From: Paraburkholderia tagetis
GTDB taxonomy: Bacteria; Pseudomonadota; Gammaproteobacteria; Burkholderiales; Burkholderiaceae
Direction: 5' to 3'
Length of the DNA: 64,000 nucleotides
Assembly: GCF_022213065.1 (NCBI RefSeq)
Contig: NZ_JAKLJA010000016.1
Location: forward strand, 79,219 to 143,218
Shown piece by piece: positions 25,682-33,446 of the stretch. The translations under genes were made by a program, and so were the position numbers. Below the pieces are notes generated by a model. The model had not been told where the DNA came from. It saw only the letters and a program-made list of their open reading frames with translations, and searched no databases. Numbering within the stretch: position 1 is the first letter of the stretch; every line of letters begins with the position of its first letter.

Positions 25682-26901
25682 GCGAAGCTGCCAACGCAAA
25701 GCCGTCCACGCGTTCCAGCCGTGGTGCGGCAGCCGCCGAGGCCGTGCGCACGCAGCGCGCGCGCAGCCTCGGCTACGAAACGGTCGCGCTCGTGCTGCAG
25801 GGCGGCGGCGCGCTGGGCGCCTATCAGGCCGGCGTGCTGGAGGGGCTGGACGAGGCGCGCATTGCGCTCGACTGGGTGGCGGGTATTTCGATCGGCGCGC
25901 TCAACACGGCCATCATTGCGGGGAACGAACCGTCCATGCGGGTGCCGATGTTACGGGCGTTCTGGGAGACGATCTGCAAGCCGCGCTTCACCCCGGCCAT
26001 GCCTGCCTCGATCGAGCACATGCTGTTCACGGCTTCCGACGCCACGCGCTCGATGCTGACGGCGTTGCAGGCGGCCAGCGCTGCTGCGCAAGGCCAGAGC
26101 GGCTTCTTTGCGCCGCGCATCCCGACGCCGCTGCCCTGGGCAGCGAGCGCGCCGGATCAGGTCAGTTGGTACGACACCACGCCGCTCAAGGCCACGCTCG
26201 AGCGGTTCTGCGATTTCGACCGGATCAATTCCGGCGAGACGCGGGTGTCGGTGGGCGCCGTGAATGTGGCTACCGGGAACTTCGTCTATTTCGACAATAC
26301 GCGCACGACGCTGCGCGCCGAGCATTTCATTGCTTCGGGTGCGTTGCCGCCGGGCTTCGCGCCCGTCGAAATCGACGGCGAGTTTTACTGGGACGGTGGC
26401 GTGGTGTCGAATACGCCGTTGTCTGAAGTGCTCAGCGCATCGCCGCGCCGCGACACACTGGTGTTTCAGGTGGATCTTTGGTGTGCGCGCGGCCCCGTGC
26501 CGCAAACGCTGGAGAACGTGGGCATGCGTGTGAAGGATATTCAGTATTCGAGCCGCACGCGCTTCGTCACGGACATGCTGCAACGCGAGCAGCGCTACCG
26601 GCATCTGTTGCGCGAGTTGCTGGAGCGGGTGCCGAAGGCTACGCGCGAAAGTGACCGCCTCTGCAAGATTGCCGACGATCTCGCTTGCAGCAAGCGCTAT
26701 AACGTGCTGCAACTGATCTACCAACAGCAGACGTTCGAGCGCGGCGACAAGGACTATCAGTTCGGCCGGACTACCATGCAGAGTCATTGGGAGGCCGGGC
26801 TGACTGATATTCGCGGTACGCTCAGCAACGACACCTGGCTCGACTTGCCTGGTAATCAGACTGGCTTCGTCACGCACGACGTTCATCGAGTGAGTGGCTA
26901 G
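25678..26901 (+). CDS. Patatin-like phospholipase with DUF3734-type tail
   Basis: A 407-residue soluble acyl hydrolase. The oxyanion loop is LQGGGALGAYQAGVLEG, the nucleophile serine is in GISIGALNT, and the dyad aspartate is in YWDGGVVSNTP. The C-terminal 150 residues (from about DTLVFQVDLWCARGPVP) correspond to the DUF3734 extension. Coupling to bdhA and adc is common in Burkholderiaceae and suggests work on lipid or polyhydroxybutyrate granules; the true substrate is not known. The first 35 residues are Ala/Arg-rich and not conserved. Confidence 0.9.
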   Translation: MSEAANAKPSTRSSRGAAAAEAVRTQRARSLGYETVALVLQGGGALGAYQAGVLEGLDEARIALDWVAGISIGALNTAIIAGNEPSMRVPMLRAFWETICKPRFTPAMPASIEHMLFTASDATRSMLTALQAASAAAQGQSGFFAPRIPTPLPWAASAPDQVSWYDTTPLKATLERFCDFDRINSGETRVSVGAVNVATGNFVYFDNTRTTLRAEHFIASGALPPGFAPVEIDGEFYWDGGVVSNTPLSEVLSASPRRDTLVFQVDLWCARGPVPQTLENVGMRVKDIQYSSRTRFVTDMLQREQRYRHLLRELLERVPKATRESDRLCKIADDLACSKRYNVLQLIYQQQTFERGDKDYQFGRTTMQSHWEAGLTDIRGTLSNDTWLDLPGNQTGFVTHDVHRVSG

Positions 26902-26961
26902 GGTCTTTTTATAATCTGACCATTTTCGTCTCTGGTGCGGTTGGTGGTTTGCTGTGCTTTT

Positions 26962-27054
26962 TTTCGCGTTTCCTTGGTTTCGCGGTGGTCTATTAGTGTT
27001 GCCCCGCACAGGGGCAACGCTGGCATACCGACACGAAAACAAGGAAACGCGAAA
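26962..27054. repeat. Short copy of the palindromic repeat
   Basis: The outer ends of the 4314-4881 element are joined directly: a left arm starting TTTCGCGTTTCCTTGG is followed at once by the inverted right arm ending AAACAAGGAAACGCGAAA. The nested hairpin and the centre are missing. It lies after the patatin-like gene and 33 bases before the insertion sequence. Confidence 0.75.
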
Positions 27055-27100
27055 GACAAAGCGAACGACACCAGCCCCTGCGAACTAGGGCCTGTTCACA

Positions 27101-27481
27101 CTATCTGAGCCCATCTACGATGAGCGCGAAATTGATGAAGGCGAGGAACATCGCGTCCAGTTTTTCGAACCGGGAAAAGATGCGACGGAAGCCTTTGAGG
27201 CGGCGAAACAGGCGCTCAACTTCGTTCCTGCGTTTATACATTTCCCGATCATATTCCCATGGCTCAAGGCGATTGCTTTTGGGCGGTACGACGGGAATGA
27301 AACCCAGGCCGAGCGCGAGTTGCCGTGTTTCGTCACCCTCATACGCCTTATCCATTATGAGGTGCAGTGGCCGATTGGTCGGTCCCAAGCTTTGCAGCAG
27401 GGCGCGCCCTTGCGGCGCGTCGCCTGCCTGGCCGGGCGACAGCGCGAACGTTATGGCTGTTCGAGCATCCGCGGCAACCAT
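27101..27481 (-). CDS. IS5-family transposase, second frame (OrfB)
   Basis: The C-terminal half of the DDE transposase. The second catalytic Asp is in HLIMDKAYEGDETR, and the Glu is in the RRNEVERLFRRLK signature followed by FRRIFSRFEKLD. The true protein is made by frameshifting from OrfA: reading this frame back to the A8 run gives the typical IS5 linker with KSRGGWTTKIHMV. A separate start at 27481 is possible but would lack the first catalytic Asp. Confidence 0.85.
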   Translation of the reverse strand: MVAADARTAITFALSPGQAGDAPQGRALLQSLGPTNRPLHLIMDKAYEGDETRQLALGLGFIPVVPPKSNRLEPWEYDREMYKRRNEVERLFRRLKGFRRIFSRFEKLDAMFLAFINFALIVDGLR

Positions 27482-27861
27482 ATGAATCTTGGTAGTCCAT
27501 CCGCCACGGGATTTTCCAATCGACTGTGGTCCGTTTTTTTTAATGCGCCGGTACCATCAGGATGAACCTTTACCACCGTACTATCCAGCGAGACCGCTTC
27601 AATCCTGACGCGAACGATCTGCTCACGCTGCAATTCCGTAAAGACCCGATCCAGCACGCCACTTCTGGACCAGCGGTTCATTCGGGTGTAGATCGTGTGC
27701 CAGCGACCGAATCGCTTGGGCAGTCCGCGCCATTTGCAGCCGTGCTCGGCGACGTAAAGGATTGCATTCAGCACCTGCAGATTCGTCAGGCTGACATTGC
27801 CACGCTGTCGTGGCAGGCAATGCTCGATACGCTGATATTGGGCTTCGGTGATTTCCATCAC
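27451..27861 (-). CDS. IS5-family transposase, first frame (OrfA)
   Basis: The N-terminal part of the transposase, with the DUF4096-like DNA-binding region (LTNLQVLNAILYVAEHGCKW, RFGRWHTIYTRMNRW) and the first catalytic Asp in AVSLDSTVVKVHPDG. The frame runs into a stretch of eight A (27534-27541 on the complement), and the conserved protein continues in the OrfB frame. This is the usual programmed frameshift of the IS427 group, and without it the product ends in a non-conserved tail. Confidence 0.85.
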   Translation of the reverse strand: MMEITEAQYQRIEHCLPRQRGNVSLTNLQVLNAILYVAEHGCKWRGLPKRFGRWHTIYTRMNRWSRSGVLDRVFTELQREQIVRVRIEAVSLDSTVVKVHPDGTGALKKTDHSRLENPVADGLPRFIWLPRMLEQP

Positions 27862-27930
27862 CGAAGTATACGGTCAAACAAAATTAGTGTGAACAGGCCC
27901 TAAAAAACCACATCGCCCCCCAAAACTCTT

Positions 27931-28629
27931 CTAATCTCCGCCTGCGGCCCGCAGCACCTTCATGACTTCGGCCGCCGTATGCTCAGAATGCTCGCGCAGC
28001 AACCGCCCGAGACCTGCACCATCGCGCCTCGCCAGCGCCTCCAGTATGTCCCCATGTTCGCCCAGCGATTCGGCCCAGCGCAGCACATCTGCATTGGCCG
28101 CCCCTCTTGCACGATGGATCTTGCTCATCAACGAAGCGTACAAATCGGACAGCACAGGATTACTGGCGACATCGACGATCTGCTGATGCACCTTCTGATT
28201 AGCGCGATAGTAGGCGGTGCGCTTGCCGTCGCGATGATAGGCCTCCATCGCACGATGCTGCTCCATAAGCACCTTCATCTGCTTCTCATCGATACGCTGC
28301 GCAGCGAGCCGCCCGGCGGTTTCCTCCAGGCCATGCAGCACTTCGAAGATGGCCGCGATCTCATCCTTGTTGATCGGCGCAACCTGAAAGCCCATGTGCT
28401 GGCGGTGGGTCACGTGCCCCTCGGTCACCAGCGTCTTGAGCGCTTCGCGCAGCGGCGTCCTGGAGATATCGAACTGCTCGCACAGCGCTTTCTCATCGAT
28501 ATGCTCGCCGGGCGCCAGTTCACCTTCGAGAATCATCTCGCGCAATCGCTCCGCGATCGCCGCGTACATCCCCGTGCCGCGCAGGCTGATCCGCTTGCGG
28601 GCGTCCGCCGGTAGTGACTTCATGTCCAT
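27931..28629 (-). CDS. GntR family regulator, FCD subfamily
   Basis: A 232-residue repressor-type regulator. The winged helix spans about residues 20-85 (MYAAIAERLREMILEGELAP, ALCEQFDISRTPLREALKTL). The rest is an all-helical FCD effector domain with the metal-binding type residues in the ANQKVHQQIVDVASNPVL region. It is divergent from the MFS transporter and enzyme genes at 28859-33152, with 229 bases between starts, and most likely controls them in response to a carboxylate intermediate. Confidence 0.9.
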   Translation of the reverse strand: MDMKSLPADARKRISLRGTGMYAAIAERLREMILEGELAPGEHIDEKALCEQFDISRTPLREALKTLVTEGHVTHRQHMGFQVAPINKDEIAAIFEVLHGLEETAGRLAAQRIDEKQMKVLMEQHRAMEAYHRDGKRTAYYRANQKVHQQIVDVASNPVLSDLYASLMSKIHRARGAANADVLRWAESLGEHGDILEALARRDGAGLGRLLREHSEHTAAEVMKVLRAAGGD

Positions 28630-28858
28630 GTCGCTTGCTTCCGTTTGAATCTTCCGTCTTTGCTTAATTGTGCTACAGCCCTGGCAGCCTATCTACAAAA
28701 AAGTAAAAACCAAGCAAATTCAAAGGATTGCATTGCTTGTAATTTATAATTAGAAATCATATACTGCCTCGGCGCATGCAGCGCGGCTGGGCCGGGAGCG
28801 GTCCCGGTCACAGACATGAAACCCGAAGGCCATGAACAGGCGAACGGAGGAGACTTAG
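28630..28858. promoter_or_regulatory. Divergent promoter region, GntR gene and catabolic operon
   Basis: Unusually AT-rich sequence lies at 28690-28765, including TTTATAATTAGAAATCATAT, which holds a TATAAT hexamer at 28744-28749. A strong GGAGGAG ribosome site sits about ten bases before the transporter ATG at 28859. No clear palindromic operator was picked out. Confidence 0.5.
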
Positions 28859-30154
28859 ATGCGAACCGTAAATGCGGCCGTGCAGGCCGAGGCCAGAACC
28901 GGCGTGCGCTGGCGAATCTTTCTGATCATGTTGATGCTGATTTCCATCAACTATGTGGACCGGGCCTCGCTGTCCGTGGCCATGCCGCTCATCGCCAAGG
29001 AATTCAATATCGCTCCCGCCGTGCAGGGGCTGATTCTCAGCTCGTTCTTCTGGACCTATGCGTTCATGCAGATTCCGGGCGGCATGCTGGCTGACCGTTT
29101 CAAGCCGCGCATCGTGATCGCGTGCGCCACGTTGTTCTGGGGTTTCTTCCAGGGCATTGCCGCCATGTGCACGACGGCCACCGCGCTGATCCTCACGCGC
29201 CTCGGCCTGGGCGCTGCGGAAGCGCCGATCTACCCGGCGGGCGGCAAGCTCAACACCATGTGGATGACGCGGCACGAACGCGGCCGCGGCGCGACGCTGC
29301 TCGACGGCGGCGCCCCGCTGGGCGCGGCACTCGGTGCGGTGATCATTTCCGGCTTGATCAGCGAGTTCGGCTCCTGGCGCACGTCTTTCGTGGTGGCGGG
29401 TGTGGGCACCATGCTCGCCGGCCTGTTTGCCTGGTACTACATCCGCAACAACCCGCGCGAGCATCCGTCGGTGAATCAGGCCGAAGCGGACTATCTCGAA
29501 GCGGCCCTGCAGGAAGAGCACCACAGCGAGCCGACCGATGCCAGCGGCCGCAGCGTGGACTTTTTCCGCTATCGCTCGGTGTGGTGCATGTTCTTCGGCT
29601 GGATGTGCTTCAACTCGCTGTTCTACGGTCTGCTCACCTGGATGCCGAATTATCTGAACAAGGTTTACGGCTTCAATATCCAGCAGATGGGCGGCGCCAG
29701 CTTCGCGATCTTCTTTAGCGGTTTCGTGGGTGAACTGATCGGCGGATGGATCGCCGACAAGTGGAAGGCTGCGGGCGGAATGCCCAATCGCGTGATGCGC
29801 ACGCTGTTCGGTATCGCCGCCGTGGCGGCCACGGCATCGATCTTCTCGGTCGCCTATATCAAGAACCCGGTGACGGTGGTGATCCTGCTCGCGTCCACGC
29901 TGTTTTTCCTGCGTTGGTGCGGTCTGTACTGGTGCCTGCCCTCCATCCTCGGTACCCGCAACAAGGTCGGCTTTCTCGGCGGCTTCATGAATCTCGGCGG
30001 CAATATCGGCGGCGTGCTCGTCCCGATCATCGTCGGCCTGATCGTGCAGACTACCGGCTCGTATTTTCTGGCCTTGATGTTTTTCGCTGCCGCGGGCGTA
30101 GGCCTGTTCGTCTGTTCGACGCTGATCGACTACGAACGCAAGCTGCCCGTCTGA
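28859..30154 (+). CDS. MFS transporter, anion:cation symporter type
   Basis: A 431-residue inner-membrane transporter with about 12 spans. The N-terminus (INYVDRASLSVAMPLIAKEF) and the loop GGMLADRFKPR are those of the ACS family, which imports organic anions such as glucarate, galactonate or phthalate-like acids with protons. It leads an operon with an arylmalonate-decarboxylase-like enzyme, an amidohydrolase and a racemase homologue, so it should bring in the starting compound or an acidic relative. The substrate is not known. Confidence 0.88.
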   Translation: MRTVNAAVQAEARTGVRWRIFLIMLMLISINYVDRASLSVAMPLIAKEFNIAPAVQGLILSSFFWTYAFMQIPGGMLADRFKPRIVIACATLFWGFFQGIAAMCTTATALILTRLGLGAAEAPIYPAGGKLNTMWMTRHERGRGATLLDGGAPLGAALGAVIISGLISEFGSWRTSFVVAGVGTMLAGLFAWYYIRNNPREHPSVNQAEADYLEAALQEEHHSEPTDASGRSVDFFRYRSVWCMFFGWMCFNSLFYGLLTWMPNYLNKVYGFNIQQMGGASFAIFFSGFVGELIGGWIADKWKAAGGMPNRVMRTLFGIAAVAATASIFSVAYIKNPVTVVILLASTLFFLRWCGLYWCLPSILGTRNKVGFLGGFMNLGGNIGGVLVPIIVGLIVQTTGSYFLALMFFAAAGVGLFVCSTLIDYERKLPV

Positions 30155-30192
30155 GCTTTCTTCACCCTTAGTTACTGATCGCTGACTTCATC

Positions 30193-30921
30193 ATGAGCAA
30201 ACGCGTCCTGCTCGGCATGCTTACCCCGTCATCCAACACCGCGCTCGAGCCCATCACGAGCGCGATGGTGGCTAAATTGCCCGGTGTAAGCGCCCATTTC
30301 TCACGCTTCACGGTCACCGAGATCTCGCTGTCCGAGCAGGCGCTCGGACAGTTCGACACCACCAACATCATTCAGGCCGCGCGGTTGCTGGCCGACGCCA
30401 AGGTCGATGTGATCGCATGGAACGGCACGTCGTCGGGCTGGCTCGGGTTCGAGACCGACCGTCGCCTGTGCCGCGAAATCGAAGCGGCGACGGGCATCCC
30501 CGCGACCACTTCGGTGCTGGCATTGAACGAAATTCTGGTGAAAACCGGAGTGAACAAGTTCGGCCTGGTCAGCCCGTACCTCGAAGAGGTCCAGCAGAAG
30601 ATCGTGGCCAATTACCGCGAGAACGGCATCGACTGCGCTGCTGAAAGCCATCTCGGCCTGAAGGTGAATTTCCAGTTCTCCGAAGTAACCGAAGACACGC
30701 TGCGCGAACAGATTCGCGAAGTCGCCAAGCAAAGCCCGGAGGCGATCGTCACCTACTGTACCAATCTGCGTGCCGCGCATCTGGCCGAGGAAGTGGAGCG
30801 GCAGCACGGCATCCCGCTCTACGACACGATCTCCACCGTGGTGTGGAAGTCGCTGAAGCTCGCGGGCTACGATACGACCCGGCTCGCGGGTTGGGGTCGC
30901 CTGTTTTCCGAAGTTGCATGA
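30193..30921 (+). CDS. Arylmalonate decarboxylase/maleate isomerase family enzyme
   Basis: A 242-residue Asp/Glu-racemase-superfamily protein. The opening LTPSSNTALEP is typical of maleate isomerases, but the first catalytic Cys of racemases and isomerases is replaced: the segment reads WNGTSSGW with G78-T79-S80. Only the second Cys remains (C189, IVTYCTNLRA). Arylmalonate decarboxylase has the same arrangement (Gly-Thr-Ser and one Cys), and Y129 and the C-terminal GWGRLFSE also align with it by eye. It may therefore be a decarboxylase rather than an isomerase. It is the second gene of the GntR operon. Confidence 0.75.
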   Translation: MSKRVLLGMLTPSSNTALEPITSAMVAKLPGVSAHFSRFTVTEISLSEQALGQFDTTNIIQAARLLADAKVDVIAWNGTSSGWLGFETDRRLCREIEAATGIPATTSVLALNEILVKTGVNKFGLVSPYLEEVQQKIVANYRENGIDCAAESHLGLKVNFQFSEVTEDTLREQIREVAKQSPEAIVTYCTNLRAAHLAEEVERQHGIPLYDTISTVVWKSLKLAGYDTTRLAGWGRLFSEVA

Positions 30922-30959
30922 AGTTGCATGAAGTTGCCTGAGTTGCCTGAGTTGCCTGA
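30910..30959. repeat. Short tandem repeat across a stop codon
   Basis: Two copies of GAAGTTGCAT, one GAAGTTGCCT and two GAGTTGCCT follow each other, each containing a TGA or near-TGA. The stop of the decarboxylase-like gene lies in the first copies and the next gene starts 11 bases after the array. The unit length changes from 10 to 9, so slippage could shift frames only after the stop. Confidence 0.8.
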
Positions 30960-30969
30960 GAGATCTGCC

Positions 30970-32385
30970 ATGACAACCGTATACGACCTCGTGATCCGTA
31001 ATGCCGACGTGGTGACGGCGTCCGAGCGCTTTAACTGCGATATTGGCGTGAAGGACGGCGTCGTCGTGGCGCTGGCCCGCGATCTTGGCGCCGGCAAGCG
31101 CGAGATCGACGCCACCGGCCTGTTGGCGTTGCCCGGCGGTATCGACGCGCATTGCCATCTCGATCAGCCCATGCCCGAAGGGCTGAAGATGGCCGATGAT
31201 TTCCTGAGCGGCACGCGCGCCGCCGTCTGCGGCGGCACCACCACCGTGATCCCGTTCGCCGCGCAGGAAAAGGGGCAATCGCTCAAAGCCGCGGTGGCCG
31301 ATTACCATCGTCGCGCCGACGGTCGCGCGGTCGCCGACTACGCGTTCCACCTGATCGTCTCCGACCCGACGCCCGAGGTGCTGGAGCGCGAACTGCCGGA
31401 ACTGATCGCGGCCGGCTATACGTCGTTCAAGATCTACATGACCTACGACGATCTCAAGCTCAGCGACCGCGAGATCCTCGAAGTGATGGACGTGGCACGC
31501 CGCAACCAGGCGCTGGTCATGGTGCATGCCGAGAATTCGGACTGCATCGCATGGCTGACCGACAAGCTCACCGAAGCCGGAAATCACGCGCCGAAGTATC
31601 ACGCGCTGTCGCGCCCGGCCGTGGTCGAGCGGGAAGCGACGCATCGCGCGATTGCGTTCTCCGAACTCGTCGACGTGCCGATCCTGATCGTTCACGTGTC
31701 GGGCCAGGAAGCGATCGAACAGATCGAATGGGCGCAGAAACGCGGCCTCAATATCTATGCCGAGACCTGCCCGCAGTACCTTTATCTGACTGCGGAAGAC
31801 CTCGGCCATGAGGACGGCTATCACGGCGCCAAGTGTGTTTGCAGTCCGCCGCCGCGCGACACGTCCAACCAGAAGGCCGTGTGGAGCGCACTGAAGCGCG
31901 GCACATTCAGCGTGTTCTCGTCCGACCACGCGCCGTTCTCGTTCGACGATCCTCAGGGCAAGAAGCCCGCTGGCGAGGAAGTCTCGTTCGAGCATATTCC
32001 GAACGGCATTCCCGGCATCGAGACCCGGTTGCCGCTGCTGTTCGACGGCGTGAGCCAGGGCAAGCTGTCGCTGCACAAATTCGTCGAACTGACGTCGCTG
32101 AATCCCGCGAAGCTGTACGGCCTTTATCCGCGCAAGGGCACCATCGCGGTCGGCGCCGATGCCGACATCGTGCTGTGGGACCCGCTCAAGCAGGTCGCCA
32201 TCGCGAACGAGGCGCTGCACCACAACGTCGACTACACGCCCTACGAGGGCCGCAGTGTTCAGGGCTGGCCGCAGCACTGTCTGTCGCGCGGCGAACTGCT
32301 GGTCGAGAGCGGGCGCTATCTCGAGCCGGAAGCGGGCCGGGGCCGGTTTGTCGCTGCGGGCAAGCCGCAGTACCTCGACCTCTAA
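30970..32385 (+). CDS. Dihydropyrimidinase/hydantoinase-type amidohydrolase
   Basis: A 471-residue cyclic amidohydrolase. The binuclear metal site is complete: H61 and H63 (DAHCHLD), carboxylated K154 (TSFKIYMTYD), H186 (MVHAENSD), H242 (VHVSGQ) and D319 (SSDHAPF). Such enzymes open cyclic amides: dihydrouracil, hydantoins or cyclic imides. The ATG at 30970 gives the family start MTTVYDLVIRNAD; the frame upstream is only repeat sequence. Its neighbours are a decarboxylase-like and a racemase-like protein; the carbamoylase expected for amino-acid release from hydantoins is not present. Confidence 0.88.
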   Translation: MTTVYDLVIRNADVVTASERFNCDIGVKDGVVVALARDLGAGKREIDATGLLALPGGIDAHCHLDQPMPEGLKMADDFLSGTRAAVCGGTTTVIPFAAQEKGQSLKAAVADYHRRADGRAVADYAFHLIVSDPTPEVLERELPELIAAGYTSFKIYMTYDDLKLSDREILEVMDVARRNQALVMVHAENSDCIAWLTDKLTEAGNHAPKYHALSRPAVVEREATHRAIAFSELVDVPILIVHVSGQEAIEQIEWAQKRGLNIYAETCPQYLYLTAEDLGHEDGYHGAKCVCSPPPRDTSNQKAVWSALKRGTFSVFSSDHAPFSFDDPQGKKPAGEEVSFEHIPNGIPGIETRLPLLFDGVSQGKLSLHKFVELTSLNPAKLYGLYPRKGTIAVGADADIVLWDPLKQVAIANEALHHNVDYTPYEGRSVQGWPQHCLSRGELLVESGRYLEPEAGRGRFVAAGKPQYLDL

Positions 32386-32399
32386 AACAGGAACACAGC

Positions 32400-33152
32400 A
32401 TGAAGATCCTGGTGATCAACCCCAATATCTCCGAGAGCGTCTCGACATTGATCCGGACGGAAGCGCAGCGCAGTGCATCGCCGGGCACGGAGATCGAGGT
32501 CGCGACCGCGCCGTTCGGCGTGGCGTACATCGAGACGCGCTTCGAGGCGCTGGTCGGCGGGTATGCAACCGCGTGCGTGGCGGCCGAACGTCAGGGGACT
32601 TACGACGGTGTCGTGGTGGCCGCGTTCGGCGACCCGGGCCTTCAGGGCATCAAGGAATTGCTCGACGTGCCGGTCGTCGGGCTGACCGAGTCCTCGCTGA
32701 TGACCGCCGCGACGCTTGGGCAGCGCTTCTCGATCATCGCGATCTCGCCGCGAATCAAGGCGTGGTATCGCGAGACGGTCGAACGCAGCCATCTGGCGAG
32801 CCGGCTCGCCAGCATCCGCTCGCTCGAGGAACCGTTGCGCGATATCGGCAGCGTGCAGCAGGACTACTCGGCACGACTGAAGACGCTGTGTAACGAGGTG
32901 GTCGAGAACGACGGCGCCGACGTCATCATCATCGCCGGCGCGCCGCTCGCAGGGCTCGCACGCGAGATACGCCACGAATTGCCGGTGCCGGTGGTCGATG
33001 GCGTGTCGAGCGCGGTGACCCAGCTCGAAGGCCTTATCCGGCTCGCGCCGAAGAAGGCGACGAAGGGCAGTTTCGCCCAGCCGCCGGTCAAGCCGAATCG
33101 TGGTCTGCCTGAGTCGCTTGAACGACTGCTGAGCGGCAGGAAGGCGGACTAA
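32400..33152 (+). CDS. Hydantoin-racemase homologue lacking both catalytic cysteines
   Basis: A 250-residue Asp/Glu/hydantoin racemase family protein beginning MKILVINPNIS, the usual family start. Active racemases have one Cys in GCFGDPGL and one in LGCAGM. Here the first is AAFGDPGL (A75) and the second is IAGAPLAGL (G180). Both acid/base cysteines are thus missing although surrounding residues are kept. It cannot racemise by the known two-Cys mechanism; it may do another reaction or bind a ligand. It is the last intact gene of the operon, 14 bases after the amidohydrolase. Confidence 0.8.
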   Translation: MKILVINPNISESVSTLIRTEAQRSASPGTEIEVATAPFGVAYIETRFEALVGGYATACVAAERQGTYDGVVVAAFGDPGLQGIKELLDVPVVGLTESSLMTAATLGQRFSIIAISPRIKAWYRETVERSHLASRLASIRSLEEPLRDIGSVQQDYSARLKTLCNEVVENDGADVIIIAGAPLAGLAREIRHELPVPVVDGVSSAVTQLEGLIRLAPKKATKGSFAQPPVKPNRGLPESLERLLSGRKAD

Positions 33153-33153
33153 T

Positions 33154-33234
33154 CCGATCGACTTCGTGCTGCCCTCGCTCGAAATCATCGATTCGCGCAT
33201 CAAGGACTGGCGACACACAAAGGGCACGCAATAA
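33154..33234 (+). pseudogene. Fragment of a 2-keto-4-pentenoate hydratase-like gene
   Basis: Right after the racemase stop, 26 codons read PIDFVLPSLEIIDSRIKDW and then end. This matches the metal-site segment of MhpD/HpaH-type hydratases (compare YVTPAIEIIDARIEQF in hpaH of this window). There is no start codon and nothing else of the gene, so it is a remnant left by deletion. The match is short and judged by eye. Confidence 0.55.
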
Positions 33235-33241
33235 ACGCACG

Positions 33242-33390
33242 CAAAGGTGAGCTTGTTCGGGAGCAGTCGCGAAGCGCCTGCTCCACCTCGCCATGCCGCA
33301 CGTAGGTCATTGATTGGACTGAAAAGTCCGCCGCACACGCAATGCACGACGAAGGCATGGCGCCGCTTGAGGTGAGCCTTTTCGGGAGTG
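33242..33390. repeat. Two copies of a dispersed GGTGAG-TTCGGGAG motif
   Basis: Copies at 33242-33263 (CAAAGGTGAGCTTGTTCGGG) and 33369-33390 (GAGGTGAGCCTTTTCGGGAG). Three more lie at 48686, 48886 and 49053, all on the plus strand and outside genes. The consensus is about AAGGTGAGCNTTTTCGGGAG. The function is unknown. Confidence 0.7.
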
Positions 33391-33446
33391 CTTGCGCAAG
33401 ATGAATGGTGAGGCCGGCGCACGCGAGTCGCGCACCGGCCTGCGTA

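Larger units (their letters stand above)
27088..27900 (-). mobile_element. IS5-family insertion sequence (IS427-like)
   Basis: An 813-bp element with perfect 16-bp terminal inverted repeats (GGGCCTGTTCACACTA at the left, its complement at the right) and TA on both flanks, as expected for the TA target duplication of this group. It encodes a two-frame transposase on the minus strand with an A8 slippage site. All parts look intact, so it may still be mobile. It separates the ketone-body genes from the GntR-controlled operon. Confidence 0.88.
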
